Positions 13,640-24,976 of a stretch of DNA of 64,000 nucleotides are shown in pieces. A program made the position numbers and the translations under genes. The stretch comes from Paroedura picta (lineage: Eukaryota; Chordata; Lepidosauria; Squamata; Gekkonidae), in the NCBI RefSeq assembly GCF_049243985.1, contig NC_135374.1, forward strand, positions 67,323,434-67,387,433, written 5' to 3'. Position 1 is the stretch's first letter, and every line of letters begins with the position of its first letter. Under the pieces are notes generated by a model that did not search any database, was not told the origin of the DNA, and saw nothing but the letters and a program-made list of their open reading frames with translations.

Positions 13640-14860
13640 ATAAATGTCTGTCATTTGCAAACATAAATGGAGAACCTCGGCAAGGTCCAAACCCGTTTCT
13701 AGAAAATCTACAGAGGGGCGTCCAGGTGAAGATTGCTTCCTGAGAAGAAATGACAGCGCCACATTGATTGCGAATGGCTATTCCAGCCCTTCCCATCCCC
13801 TGATATGGCAAGACGATCGAATGGAAAAATATCCCACCGACGAGAGAGCACAACCCCCCGAATCTTCCAGACCCAGCCCGCAACTTTCTTCCCAGGCTTG
13901 GCTCCACGGAGGGCTATTTTAAAGCGGGTGCGGACAGCAGGCTGCGAGAGAATCTCCAACACGCGTCAAATCCGCTCCCCCGTCCAACAAGGCAATAAGG
14001 ATAAACGGGGGGGCAGAGCCCCAGAATAAAGCCCGGCGGCTGCCGTTCCTGCGGCACTAAGCCCCGCCAAGCCAGCGTTTGCGCAGCTAACATTAGCCGC
14101 TGCGGCGGCTCCCATTGCACCGCACCGTTATCTTCCTCGGTGCCGCCTGCCCACGCAGGACCCACACAAAACCCTCCCGAGGGGCTGCTGAGCGCCCCCG
14201 ACGCCCCCACCTGTCGCCCCGCCGCTCCCCGCTGCTTGCAGTGCGGGGCTTCTCGCACTCACCCAGAAAACGAAGGAGTAGATGATGAGGAGGGTTTTCA
14301 GACACGTTATCACGGGTTTGGTCTCCATTCTCCTCGATGCCATAATACCCCGGCTGCTGGCTCTGGGCAGGGGAGGGAGAGCGCGCGAGAGGGAGGAGGA
14401 GGAGGGGGAGGGCGACAACGACGACGCCGAGAAGGGAGGGGGCTCGGCCCTCCACCGAGCGCCTGCTCCTCGCCGCCTGCCCCTCCGCCGCCGCCGCCGC
14501 TGCTGCTGCTTGGCCTGGCCGCTGCTCCCGGGACCTCATGGAGCGCTGGGCCGCCGCCCGCCCCGCCTCCCGCCGCCCCGGAGCCACACCAGACACCGCA
14601 GCATTGTGCGGTCACAGCGCCTGGGCAGGCGGGGGGTGGGTGGGGGGAGCCTCTGGCCACCTGCCTCGCCGCGGAACACAACGCGGGGAAGATGGACAAT
14701 CCGAGCGCACACACATCGCCCCCCCCCCCCGCGGAGAGGGGCCTGGAACACAGCCCAGGGGAGAGGCGCTGTGGGTGTGTGGTGTGTGGCGCAGGGAAGG
14801 AGCGGGAAACCAGTCCCGAAGTTGCAGATAGCGGCGGTGTTCCAGAGCAAAATCCGAAAA
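13640..14860 (-). promoter_or_regulatory. TSPAN7: CpG-island promoter and 5' leader of TSPAN7
   Basis: GC-rich, CpG-dense stretch in an otherwise AT-rich region, centred on the TSPAN7 start codon. It has many CCG/GCC runs and a C-run near 14720. No TATA box is evident at a sensible distance from the ATG, so this is probably a dispersed-start CpG promoter. The transcription start is not defined by sequence; the 5' leader must lie between 14344 and about 14850. Long open frames across the island on both strands are compositional and are not called as genes. Confidence 0.8.
14263..14343 (-). CDS. TSPAN7: TSPAN7 coding exon 1 (tetraspanin-7), partial gene
   Basis: Tetraspanin-7 is a four-pass membrane protein that organises receptors and integrins in neuronal and other plasma membranes. 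This exon gives 27 codons beginning MASRRMETKPVITCLK and running into the first membrane segment (TLLIIYSFVFW), then a consensus donor gtgagt on the minus strand. From memory this is identical or nearly so to human TSPAN7 exon 1 in length (81 bp), sequence and phase 0. The start codon has A at -3 and G at +4, a strong Kozak context. The frame stays open upstream but I found no upstream in-frame ATG that would extend it. The remaining exons (large extracellular loop with CCG, segments 2-4) are not in the window: exon 1 is followed by at least 14.2 kb of intron. The exon sits in a CpG island. Certain as a family member and very likely the orthologue, given its neighbours OTC and RPGR. Confidence 0.97.
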
Positions 14861-15146
14861 CAAAAGCCCTGTAATACCATTTATTCAGATCATCCAAAAT
14901 ATCTTCGTGACTACTGTGCACAATTCCAGCCTCTCCGGAATTCTTTGTCAGGCTGGATTTATTGAGAGAGAGAGAGAGATGAAAGGCTAGTCGGGAGAAG
15001 GGGAAAAAACCGTTTCAGGCCTCCATCTTAAAACCACTTATCTGCAGCCAATCGAAAACCTTGCAGTTTTCAATAGATAAAATGCTGGTGTGAGGTCTTC
15101 TGGGAATAAAATGGGGAAATGACGTTTAGCCAATAGGTTCGGCAAT

Positions 15147-15330
15147 AGGGTTGCCAATCTTCAAGTGGGCCCTGGACTTCTCTGTGACTTGCATCTCGTT
15201 TTCTTGGAGATCATGGTAGAAAAGACTAAGCAACCCATTCTGGCTGAGCTTTCTTCCCTCTCCAAACTCCACCATCCCCAGACACTGCCCCCAAATCTCC
15301 AGGAGTTTCTCAAGTCAGGGTGGCAAACCC
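15147..15330 (-). mobile_element. TIR MITE of the AGGGTTGCCA...TGGCAACCC type, copy 1
   Basis: Begins AGGGTTGCCA and ends GGTGGCAAACCC, forming inverted termini. The interior in reverse complement carries the CTCCTGGAGATTTGGGGG block. Related fragments occur at 17790-18110, 48587-48803 and 53411-53703. Non-coding; the superfamily is not resolved from the sequence. Confidence 0.6.
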
Positions 15331-15444
15331 AATTACATGGAATCCTACTTCAGCCTAGTGCATGAGCCCGACTCACAGAAAGGTGTCTTTAGGATTGCAC
15401 TGCTGACTTTTATGGACCAGATGCAACTTCATATGTCTCTAGGA

Positions 15445-15703
15445 CAGCCTTTCTCACACTTTTTACCACCAAGAAACCCCTGAAGTGGTTCAATCATGCA
15501 GAATAAGATTGGGAAGCATACCTATGTACTCACTCACCCAGGGCTCCTCCCCTTCCTTCCCCCTCTAGGCCCATTGGGATGGTCATATCACGCAATAAAT
15601 GTTTAACACATTTAAATATATATATTAAAATTAACTCCCACTGATTTGAGAAACCCAGGGCCATCAAGAAGCCCCAAGGTTTCACGAAACTTTGTTCTAG
15701 GGT
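15445..15703 (+). mobile_element. Degenerate hAT-like MITE
   Basis: Left end CAGCCTTTCTCAC with 'accaccaagaaacccctga'. The right part reads 'gaagccccaaggtttcacg' and a poor inverted copy of the left end. The structure fits an old non-autonomous hAT. Target duplications are not clear. Confidence 0.45.
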
Positions 15704-15858
15704 GTTTGGCCCATGAAATATTACATGACAATAAATATATTGATCTTCAAGATGCCAATAGGCTAGCAGCACTATTGTTTGGGGAATTGTAAAGCTCTTC
15801 TTCCATCATTTTGCTAAATACAACATCCAACTTTGGTGAGCTATACAAGCTTTTTAGG

Positions 15859-16207
15859 CCTGCATGCATGAGCAGATACATGTGCCTCTTAGCTGCAGCT
15901 GCACAGCTTGTTTGTTTGTTCGTTCTCACAGCTGACACTCACTGAAGTGGCTGTGTTAATGGGCCCTTGCAGGGAGAAGTAAAATAATTACATCTAAGGA
16001 GTGGTGGGGTTCAGAGCCATACTTTCTCCCTTAAAAATTCTACCCTCTTATCCCAAGTAGAGTTGAATCAGGAGTGGGGAGAATGCACGTTTTATGCAGA
16101 ATGTGTACTGTCAATAATAAAACAAGCATAGTAATAAGGAGAAAAGAAGAATATGCCACCTAGTCAACCAAATAAATGGGATGTTCTGGGGAAGAAACAG
16201 GCAAAGG
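15859..16207. repeat. Left member of a ~345-bp direct repeat pair
   Basis: Aligns with 18293-18635 with a few percent difference over the best ~230 bp (from TGAAGTGGCTGTGTTAAT to TGTGTACTGTCAATAAT). The pair brackets a stretch with a broken Gypsy-type pol relic, a LINE fragment and MITE pieces. The repeats may be the terminal repeats of that relic or a local segmental duplication. No clear target-site duplication was seen. Confidence 0.8.
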
Positions 16208-16244
16208 TAACCGTTGTGTTCCTCCATGTGCCTCCATGATCAAA

Positions 16245-16505
16245 AGTCTTAATTTTGATAGTTCTGTTGCTCAACTCCCTCCAATCTGATAAAATACTAT
16301 TGACAACCACTCTTTGGGTGCGGATTTCTAGCCAGTTCTTTATCCACCTCTGAAAATCCAGTCTACAGTCCTCCAGTTTACCCATCAGAACATCATGAGG
16401 AACCTTGTCAAAAGCCTTACTGAAATCCAGGTAAACAACATCCACTGAATTTCCATGATCTAATAAGCAAAGAAGTAAACCATGTTGGTCTAGTAGGACC
16501 TGCTG
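16245..16505 (-). mobile_element. CR1/L2-type LINE reverse transcriptase fragment
   Basis: The minus-strand frame contains VDVVYLDFSKAFDKVPHDVL and NWLEIRTQRVVVN, the conserved palm motifs of CR1-clade LINE reverse transcriptases. Only about 90 residues remain, with no endonuclease and no YADD segment, so it is a dead internal fragment. Confidence 0.85.
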
Positions 16506-16554
16506 GAGGCAAATCCATGCTGATTTACCCATATCAACAAATTGACATCAATAA

Positions 16555-17480
16555 ACATCATCATGGAACTTTTTGATGCAAGCAATAATCGTGAGGGCCT
16601 CTTTGTCAATCTGTACATAGTTCCATTCAGCCAAGGACAAGGTAATAGAGTAATAGGCAAGGGGGCTTTGCACCTATCTGGCAAGCAGTAGCTGAGGACT
16701 GCCCCAATTCTATAAGGTGATATATTGCAAGCAAGGATGAACAGTTTGGATTTGTTGAAGTGGACAAGAATGCTGTTGGACAACAGGAAACTTTTGGCAG
16801 TGTTGAATGTCCCAAGACCCATGGAGCTTTCTTGTCCAAGAGATGATACAGGGACTTGGCAACAGTTACCTTGTGCAGGAGGAATGAGTGGTAGAAGTTG
16901 AATAGGTCCAGGAAGGCCTGAAGTTCTTGTTTTGAATGTGGCTGAGGGACATTCCAGATGGCCTTGACCATGGCATAGGATGGACACCAGCAGCATCAAT
17001 CAAGAACCTGACTGAGGGCACACCGAGTTGGCACTTCTCGCATTTCACCTTCAGACCAGCGAACTGGAAACAGCAGGACTTCTTGCAGGCCTATTGAAAG
17101 TTCAGCATCAGAACTCCCAGACACAAGAACATCAACAAACTATGGGATGACTCTCAGGAGATCTTTGAGGACATCTTCAATTAGCTTCAGGAAAATTATA
17201 GGCACTACGCTGATGCCAAATTGAAGTCTTTTGACTCAGAATGCCTCCTTGTGGATTACTATTGTCTGTGCTTCAGTAGTGGCATTGTTGACAGGTAGCT
17301 GTTGGTAGCTCTGAACTAAGTTGAGTGTCATGAAAACTTTTCCTTTGGCCAGTGAAGTCAGGAAGTGACTCATCACTGGTACAGGATATGCATGCTGCTA
17401 GACGGATTGGTTTAGTGTGCACTTGTAGTCTGCACAAATTCTCATGTCCCTGTTAAACTTGAATGGAGTGACAATTGGGG
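16555..17480 (-). mobile_element. Gypsy-type LTR retroelement fossil (partial pol)
   Basis: Minus-strand relic of a Ty3/Gypsy-like pol region. Reverse transcriptase motifs lie to the right and RNase H-like motifs to the left (SPYRIGAVLS, then KEALTIIACIKKFH). It is a fragment, clearly broken, with no recognisable gag, protease or integrase. It lies between the direct repeats at 15859 and 18293, which could be its terminal repeats. Those two differ by only a few percent, so if they are LTRs the insertion is of moderate age. Confidence 0.75.
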
Positions 17481-17749
17481 TTTCCCAACATGTATGTGGG
17501 ACTGTTTTGAGGGTGCAGCAGGGTGGCCGGGAAATGCCTCTACCCTGGGGCAAATTTACTCATGAGTAAGTCATGGCCCTTAGCCGCAAATGGCCTCCTC
17601 TTGTAGTTTATCCCCAAACAGGAGGGAGCTCTTGGCCATGAAAGGCTAATAAATAGTCAGCACTCTACCTCTAACCTGACAGTTTAAGAAGTTTGCTGGG
17701 TGAAAGAGGAGCTGGCCTCAGAACATGCCCTGTTGCCAGTACGTTGCCC

Positions 17750-18112
17750 TGGCCCCCTGGCTTCTTTCAACTTGGAGGACATATGGAGGGGAGTGCTACA
17801 CAGCCCCCCTGTCCCCATCCAAAGCAGCTGTTTTCTCCAGGGGAAGTGATCTTTGCAGTCTGGAGAGGAGCTGTCATTCCAGGGGATCCCCAGGCCGCAA
17901 CTTGGCCTCCTGAAACCTCTACTGGGCACAGTGGCACAGAGTTCCCCCCTTGCAAACAAGTCCTTCAATCTCCAGGAACCTGGAGGTGAGTTGTCATTGC
18001 AGAGTCCCCCTCCAAAATTGCCATTTTCCCCTGTGGAGCTGATCTCTACAGTCTGCAGATGACCTCAAATTAAAGATTTCCAGGCTGCACCTGGAAGTTG
18101 AAGAGCCCTGTG
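17750..18112 (+). mobile_element. Two partial copies of the TGGCAACCCT-type MITE
   Basis: Two adjacent stretches repeat the same pattern: AGCAGCTGTTTTCTCCAGGG with 'gtgatctttgcagtctgga' (about 17818-17865), and 'ttgccattttcccctgtgg' with 'ctgatctctacagtctg' (about 18015-18060). These are the interior of the MITE also at 48587 and 53411. Termini are missing. Confidence 0.5.
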
Positions 18113-18292
18113 TCAGGAATGTTCCTTGAGGTTCGGAGGCAGTGCCTCAAGACTCCAGGAGTGGGCAGTAGCTTTTGCCATGTAGCCAGCCTCAAGGAAC
18201 GCCACAGTGCAGGTGTGCATCCTAGTGCCCATTGATTCCTGGGTGCAACGGGCTTTGCCTCTAGTATCCTTATAATATTCAAGATACAGTAA

Positions 18293-18635
18293 CCTGCATG
18301 CACAGCAGCAGATACATGTGGCTCTTAGCATCAGACTGAGAGCTACACAGCTTGTTTGTTTGTTCTCACAGCTGTCACTCACTGAAGTGGCTGTGTTAAT
18401 AAGCCCTTGCAGGGAGAAGTAAAACAATTACATCTAAGGAGTGGTGGGGTTCAGAGCCATACTTTCTCCCTTAAAAATTCTACCCTCCTATCCCAAATAA
18501 AGTTGAATCAGGAGTGGGGAGAATGCACGTTTTATGCAGAATGTGTACTGTCAATAATACAAGGAGATTAATGATACAGAGGAAAGGAAAATATGCCATC
18601 TAGTCAACCAAATCTGGGGAAGAAACAGACAAAGG
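18293..18635. repeat. Right member of a ~345-bp direct repeat pair
   Basis: Direct copy of 15859-16207, 2.43 kb away. Both begin near TGCATGC and end near GAAGAAACAG[AG]CAAAGG. The right copy runs straight into a 5S-derived SINE while the left copy keeps only a trace of it. Confidence 0.8.
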
Positions 18636-18762
18636 CGGTTTTGCCATTGCCTTCTTCCATGTTGCCACCATTGTCCTCCTTGGTGGTCTCCTATCTAAAT
18701 ACTGGCCGTGGCCAACCCTACTTAGCTTCGAAACTCTGACACACTCCAGCTAGGCTGGCCTC
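18631..18762 (-). mobile_element. 5S rRNA-derived SINE fragment
   Basis: The stretch 'ggtggtctcctatctaaata' followed by 'ccctacttagcttcgaaac' is the reverse complement of the 5S rRNA internal promoter region (canonical GGTCTCCCATCCAAGTACTAACC and CCTGCTTAGCTTCCGAGATC, known from 5S genes). It is decayed and lies in minus orientation. Not a functional 5S gene: the ends of 5S are absent and many bases differ. Confidence 0.7.
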
Positions 18763-20685
18763 TTCAGCCTACTAATGTACAAGAAGCATCTAGAAATTGG
18801 TCCCAAAAAATTTACAACCCCCAAATCTATAAAATAACATTTATTAAGACCACCCAAAATCTTTAAAAATTTTTTGCAAATGTTCACGTTCTCCAGAATT
18901 GTTCCTCAAGCTGGATGTGAAAGAAAGGAATTTATCTTTATGCTCATGAGAATTTTTTTGTCTGCTCCTCTTTGGAGAGACTGCAGATTTAAAAAGCATT
19001 TGGGCACATAGTCTGTGGACATACTCTAGTGAAGGGAAAAGGATAACCACATGGCGCATCACTATATCATTGGCCATAGAAACATTGTTTGGGAGATACG
19101 TTTCCTGGATGGGAGTGTACTTTCATCGTAGTTGTAGCTTTTGAATATTACTTGTGAATCCAGCACTGCTTCTCTAACATCAGATAGTGTCAGTTCTCCC
19201 AGCATTTTTTCCCCAAATTGGCTAATTGAACAGCTGTGTCCATAGCTGAATGACAGATGCCATCTTTGGGGCTTTATTCAGATTAGACTGTAATTATGTG
19301 TTCTGTTCAAGGCTGCCCATGAAAACAGTCTGGAAACTTCAGCTATACGTGCCTACCTATTGACAAGCACCAGCAGATGGGGTGGTATTACCCCAATGCT
19401 GTGACATCTTCCCTGGTTACAAATATGTTCCATATGAAGGTCTGGAGGATCTCATGGAGCACCTTATTTCATGTTAATTTTTTGTTTCAAGATCAATGAG
19501 ATCTTTTCGGATTCCATGTTTTATAGATGCAAGATTGAGATTCACCAGAAGCTGAAGTTCTTTTGGTAGCCACTAGAATGCTACTAATTTATTTTAAATT
19601 TGATATAAATATTTCTTCTGAAATGCTCTGTATAGGATACAGAGGAGTACCCAAAGTAGAACAATAAATCACAACTAAAAATTCCATACAATACCATTCC
19701 CATACACATTTTCAGAATCAAACCCCAGCCTACACCAAATACTCCAGTTGTGGAGTGTTCTGTCTCAGGAGTTAATTTTGGTAGTTTGATTGTGGGTGCA
19801 CATTCTGGGTTTTTGTTTGATTTTATGGATTAAAATCCATAATTTTATTTATTTTACTGTCATTTAATGCTCTAAACTAACTTGTAAATCTATGATTGAA
19901 TGGTATGCATAAAGAGCATAATAAAACGAACATAAAGAAACTGAACTAGCACTCTCAGTCAAATGCTTGGGGGTGTACTATCAACAGATTAAAGCTTTTG
20001 AACAATCATCCTAAAACCACTTATTTTGCAATTGTTCCATTAACTTCAGTGATTGTGCTCCAGAATTGGAAGTCTGAGAATTACAGCAAATTGAACAGGT
20101 TCAATTAAAACCTGGTTAAAGACAACATTATTGATCGGTGGTTAATGAGCTAGTTAATCACCATACCAATCAATTAATGATTTCAGTGTTTGCTGCCATT
20201 GTGGTGCAATGCGAATGTAAATCAAATCCAAAGTTGGGAGCCTTGAACCCGTTTAGTTGACAGGAAAGGAGATCAGTGCATGACTCCAAGTGAGACTTTA
20301 CTTTGACATTTATTCTCCACTAGAGGCAAAGCCTGTTTCACTCAAGAAAAGGAAAACAAAGTGGCATACCCCCAGGAATGCACGTAGGAATGCCTGCAAG
20401 GTTGCTTTTTTGCCTCCACTTGTGATTGTCTTGTACATTTGTAAATAAATAAAATACTTTAAAAAATGCTACAGATCTCCAATGTTCTCTTCCAAAGGAA
20501 GCCAACAAGTGCTACCCCCAAGACTCATCACAGATATTGCATGTCAATATGTATTCTGTTTATTCTGTATTGTATTTTTATCTGCTGTGTATATTTTTAA
20601 GGAAATGGTTTCACTGCTAACAGTGATAAAAACAAAATAGGAATTTAAACGAATGTGTATTCATCACTGTGAGGATGACTATCCT
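18763..20685. other. Intergenic, nothing specific seen
   Basis: AT-rich sequence between TSPAN7 and OTC with no exon, RNA gene or clear repeat family. Confidence 0.45.
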
Positions 20686-20862
20686 TTTCAGAGTCCAGTA
20701 GTACCTTTAAGACCAGCACAGATTTATTCAAGGTGTGAGCTTTCGAGTGCAAGCACTCCGCCTCAGGCTAAGTCTGAGGAATTAGTCCAAGCACAGTTTA
20801 GTCTGAGGAAGAGTTTGTTTTGTTGTGCTGCTTCAGACCAACACGACTACCCACTTGACTAT
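20686..20862. repeat. Interspersed repeat with GAGTCCAGTAG...GACCAACACGACTAC ends
   Basis: Left part 'gagtccagtagtaccttta' then 'ttcaaggtgtgagctttcg'; right part 'tgttgtgctgcttcagacc' then 'aacacgactacccactt'. Related copies occur at 51795-51885 (other orientation, partial) and 55403-55620. The pattern resembles terminal segments often found with Penelope-like elements in reptiles, but that link is from memory only. Confidence 0.55.
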
Positions 20863-21462
20863 CCTTTTGTTCATTCCTAGCTGCTGCTTTCCAAAGAACT
20901 GAGCAGGCATGTCTTTGCATTCTTCTGAAAAATCAGTGCAGATTGGAGCTCTGCTTTCCTGCTGACAACTTCCAGCCTCTTCCTCTCATTTGTCTAAGCA
21001 GTATCCAAAATGAAACATTGCTGCATGGTAATGAGAATATGAAGGAGATGGCTTTCTTCATGTTCTTCCATTTTCCCTGAGTTTTGCTCAAGAGAGTTTC
21101 ATCTGCCTCTGTTCACTATTCTGGCAATTCTTCACTTCAGAGAAAGATACAAGGCTTTCCACAATGCCCAGTTCTTTGTACAGGGCATCTATGTCAGTCT
21201 CTCTGAGACTGCATGCCTGAACACCATCACACAATACTTCAAAGGGCACAGAATTTCCAAGGGCTTATCTGGACATTCTGTAATGAAAGCTGTTTTTAGA
21301 CAAGTTATGCTGGTCATTCTTTGCTCTTTTGAAATACATTTTTTTAATTCACATATGTCCACTACATCTGATGTTAATTCTAGATCTCTTGCCTTATGGT
21401 TTCTTTGTGGAATTATTTCTCAATGCCAGAATTTGCCCTGGTAAACTCTCATCAGGGAACTC
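20863..21462. other. Intergenic, nothing specific seen
   Basis: No gene, RNA or recognisable repeat. Confidence 0.45.
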
Positions 21463-21465
21463 CAG

Positions 21466-22356
21466 GGGGCTTTCCGCACCGGGATCTTTGTAGCAAATTG
21501 GTTGCTGAATGAAAAATCGCCATTTAAAATAGTGCAATTCGTCGTTATGCATACCTGCCTTTGTAGTGGAATCCAGTTGCGTTTTGTAGCGTTTCACACA
21601 GGCTTCCGGTCTCGGCAAAAATCGCTAGAAAGGAAGCGCTATTGCCAAGCTCGTCCCGCCCTTGGCCGTCAAGCAGCCAATGGGCAGCCGTTAGCATGCT
21701 CCCAAACAGCCCCTTTCCCTTTAAGAAAGTTAAAAAAAAAAAAAACAGACCCATTGCAACGAATCTGTGTTGATTCGTTGCAACGGAGAGACCCATCCAG
21801 CTGCCTGGTGTGTTTGAGCTGTCGTTTGATCGTTGCCACGCTCCCTCCGAGTGAAAAAAAAAAATCCCCCCCCTCTCACGGGCCCGATTTTCGGCTGAAT
21901 GAATGTGTAAAAAATAAAGGGAAAATACATCAGCAAACGGGCTTTTCTGTTGTTTGTGCTTAGTGACTCTGTGGAGGGACTGAAGCCGGGGAAGCCTCTA
22001 AACAGAAAGAGGCTCGCTGGTGCGTTTATCCCCGCTCGCTCTGAGAAATAAAAAATGGCGATCGCTTCGCCGGAAGATCAGAGGAGAGAGCCAGGGGGAG
22101 GGACTTTGTAGAAACCGCAACAATGTTAACGCACAGTTCTTTTTCGCTAGTGTTGCAGATTGGTTGCAGGAGTGTATCGCTTTCCGGAGGGTGAATCCAC
22201 TTTTGGGGATTTCCCTGAAAGCGCTACAAGGAAGCGCTTTTTGCAGATCGGTTTCAGGTGTGTGGCAGATTGTCAACGATGTTGTGCATAACGGCAAATC
22301 AGTAGCGTTTTCAATTGGCAACCATTGTTCGATTTTGAAGGCGTGCGAAAAGCCCC
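21466..22356 (-). mobile_element. PIF/Harbinger-like non-autonomous element, copy 2 (inverted)
   Basis: About 891 bp. Ends are GGGGCTTTCCGCAC and GTGCGAAAAGCCCC, with CAG duplicated on both sides (21463-21465 and 22357-22359). The interior is the reverse complement of the copies at 3350 and 30670, including the CAATGGGCAGC block (inverted CCAAT) and the TTGCAACG...CGTTGCAACG stretch. It is more diverged at the termini than the other copies. No transposase is encoded. Confidence 0.75.
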
Positions 22357-22404
22357 CAGGATATTCAAAACTGGGAATGTAGCCCTTTGCTTCCCCTTCT
22401 ATTG

Positions 22405-22425
22405 TCTCTCTCTCTCTCTCTCTCC
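22405..22425 (+). repeat. (TC)n microsatellite
   Basis: Short perfect dinucleotide tract, about 10 units, lying next to the tail of the adjacent SINE. Confidence 0.9.
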
Positions 22426-22431
22426 ACATTT

Positions 22432-22617
22432 GAAGAAGAGTTGGTTCTTATATGCCACTTTTGTCTACCCGATATTACTGCTTGGTCAGAATAGCTTTAT
22501 CAGTGCTGTGGTGAGCCCAAGGTCACCCAGCTGGTTGCATGTGAGGGAGTGGGGAATCCAACCTGACTCACCAGATTAGAAGTCCGCACTCCTAACCACT
22601 ACACCAAGCTGGTTCTC
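22432..22617 (-). mobile_element. tRNA-derived SINE family A, copy 1
   Basis: Minus orientation. The right end in reverse complement reads AGCTTGGTGTAGTGGTTAGG (tRNA A-box), then a GATTCCCC-like B-box region. The left end is the GAAGAAGAGTTGGTTCTTAT tail. Part of the middle is deleted relative to 35921-36196. Confidence 0.85.
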
Positions 22618-23225
22618 TCACGAGGTTACTTATTGCACAGTGAAATCCTGACAGATAACTTTGTTGTATGTGATTGGTAAGCATAGCTTCTCCTTTATTT
22701 CCAGATTGCTTTGGGCGGCCAGAAAATTGCACCTGCCAAAAGACTCTGCCTTCCAGGCCACACTTATAACAAAAGATAATATCGCAATGAAGTCAGTGTT
22801 TCCACTGAAACAATGTTGTCCTTTGCCTTTGGAGATTTTATTGTGGCATTGGGTACAGGCACCTGAGAATATGTAGACTACACAAATACAAATGTGTCTC
22901 TCAGCTATTTTTTTTTTTTAGTTATCAGTCAAACCAACAACCTAGACTCTCATGGCAGTTTAGCATATTAAATGGCCTATAGTATAATATTAACAGTAGC
23001 AGTTTCCACATTACAGTCTTTAAAGCACCTAAAAGCCGTTCAAAATGCTTCTCCCCCCAAAGAATGGAGGTGCAGCAGCCATCAGTTTAGTAAACATTTC
23101 TTCTTTGTTGGGTGCAATTTCTGAAGATTTCTTGTGGGCCAAGGATGCCCGATTCAAATGCAGCACCATTGCTATCAGGAGCCTGTGGTGCATACCATCT
23201 AAGGCAGCAGACTCAGAATGTGTTT
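22618..23225. other. Intergenic, nothing specific seen
   Basis: No gene, RNA or clear repeat. Confidence 0.45.
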
Positions 23226-24390
23226 GTTTGTTACATTTCTATACCGCCTTCCCTTGTGGCTCAGGGCAGTTTATAATAAAAGTTTATCACCTGCAGTTCA
23301 TAGTACATAGAACACAGAACTCAAGAACAGTTTAAACTTGTAACACTTTGAACATAACAGAGCAGAATGTTTCAAGAGTTTTGGCTTATACAATTCCGAA
23401 CTTAACAGCAGTTTAACAGTTCATAATGTATAATATACAGGCCATGAGTGTTGTTCCATTTGATGCGTGGCTGGTCAGATGTTGCCCTATGTTGTCTCTG
23501 TTGGGCATAGCTGGTGATTGGGACGGGGCTTCTTGGTTGGTGTTGCTCCTCTGGCCTCAACCAAAGGTTTGGTGGAAGAGCTCCACTTTGCAGGCCCTGT
23601 GGAACTGTTTTAGTTCCTGCAGGGCCCTGATCTTGTTCCACCAAGTGAGAGCCAGGATGAGGAAAGCCCTGGTTCTGACTGAGGCCAGACATGCCACTTT
23701 GGAGCCAGGGATCACCAGTTTGTTGGCGCTTGAGGAGCATAGAGTTCTTTGGGGGGAGCATAAACAGATAGGCGGTCCCTCAAGTACACAGAGCCTAGAT
23801 TGTGTATGGCCTTGAAGGTGATTACCAAGACCTTAAGCCTGATCTGGAATTTAACTGGTAACCAGTGCAGCTATTGGAGTGTGGGCCAAATGCTGGCCCT
23901 CCAGGGTGTTTCTGTGAGAATCCTGCCTGCTGCATTTTGTACCAGTTGTATTTTCTTAAGCAGGGATAGAACAAGTTGAAGAAATCTATTCTAGAGGTGA
24001 CTGTTTCATGGATCACTGTGGCTAGGTGTTCTGGGGCCAAGTTGGGCACTAGCAGATTAGCTTGGCGCAGGTGGATGAATGCAGGCACACAATCATGTGA
24101 CCTGTTCCTCCATAGAGAGGAAGGTGTCGAAGGTCACACCCAGGTTCCTGACTGAGAGCACTACTGATAGCTGAAATCCATCCATGCAGGGCAGTTGTGC
24201 TTCCTCAGAGGGATCCTCCCTACCAAACCACAGGACCTCTATCTTTGAGGGATTGACGGCTTTGCTTGAGCCATCTTGCCACAGCTTCCAGACATCTGGC
24301 TAATGAGTCTGGGGGTGAACGAGGGTAGCCATCCATCAGGAGGAAGAGCTGGGTGTCATCGGTGTATTGATGGCCTCAATACCAGCTGGG
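23226..24390 (-). mobile_element. L2/CR1-like LINE, 3' half
   Basis: Minus strand. Near 24355-24366 the reverse complement encodes YTDD inside YTDDTQLFL, the catalytic motif of LINE reverse transcriptase. The rest of the RT C-terminus and the 3' end follow leftward, finishing with the 'ataccgccttccc' and 'ggctcagggcagttta' blocks. The frame is broken by stops and shifts throughout. The same family appears at 43930, 49400, 57165 and 62410. Confidence 0.8.
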
Positions 24391-24657
24391 CTAGGGGAAC
24401 ATGAAGACATTGAACAGGATTGGGGTGAGATTGGCACTCCATGTGGGAGTGGGCAGCTACGGGATTGGTTCTCTCTTATAGCTGATTCATGTGCCATCCA
24501 TTGTTACTTTTGGATAGACCTTTGGGTTGCCTCATGGATCCAAAAGCTTGAGCATAGAACCATATTCAGATTTATATGAAACAGATGCCAAAAGACAGAA
24601 ATGTTTTAAAATCTGCATGAGCTTCATGGGTCTTTCATGAAGTGTCTGACCACCCAG

Positions 24658-24885
24658 CATTGTGTTGTTTAGAGTGCCAGACTAGCATCTCTGAGATCCA
24701 AATTTACATCCCCATTCTGATAGAATTTTGCTGGGTGACCCTGGGCTAGTTATACACTCTCACTGTAAGCTACCTCACAGAGCTGTTGTAAGGATAAAAG
24801 TGAGAGGGGAATTATGTATATTGCTTTGAGTCTCCATCGGGGAGAATGGTGGGTTATAAATGTAGTGAATAAAACAGAAGTTACA
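24658..24885 (+). mobile_element. tRNA-derived SINE with L2/CR1-like tail
   Basis: The plus-strand head 'ttgtttagagtgccagacta' is tRNA-like, followed by a CAAATTTACATCCCCA B-box region. The middle is 'gctgggtgaccctgggctag' and the 3' end is 'gggttataaatgtagtg'. A head-only relative is at 36222-36335. Confidence 0.7.
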
Positions 24886-24976
24886 TTGGAAAAGAAGACT
24901 GGTCTCTGTAAATAGCTGGTTATATATACTTAGGAGTCATGACCCATAATAAGTTCTTAAACATATCCTCCATATA

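Noticed and set aside
14093-14965. Several 100-240-codon open frames around TSPAN7 exon 1
   Set aside because: Low-complexity Pro/Ala/Arg/Gly readings of a CpG island on both strands. Only the short TSPAN7 exon is supported.
18679-18760. 5S rRNA gene
   Set aside because: Only the internal promoter part matches, with many changes and SINE context. Not a functional rRNA gene.
22560-22620. tRNA genes suggested by A-box/B-box pairs (also at 8280, 36170, 46120, 47740)
   Set aside because: They are heads of SINEs; no full cloverleaf with anticodon and acceptor stems was seen.
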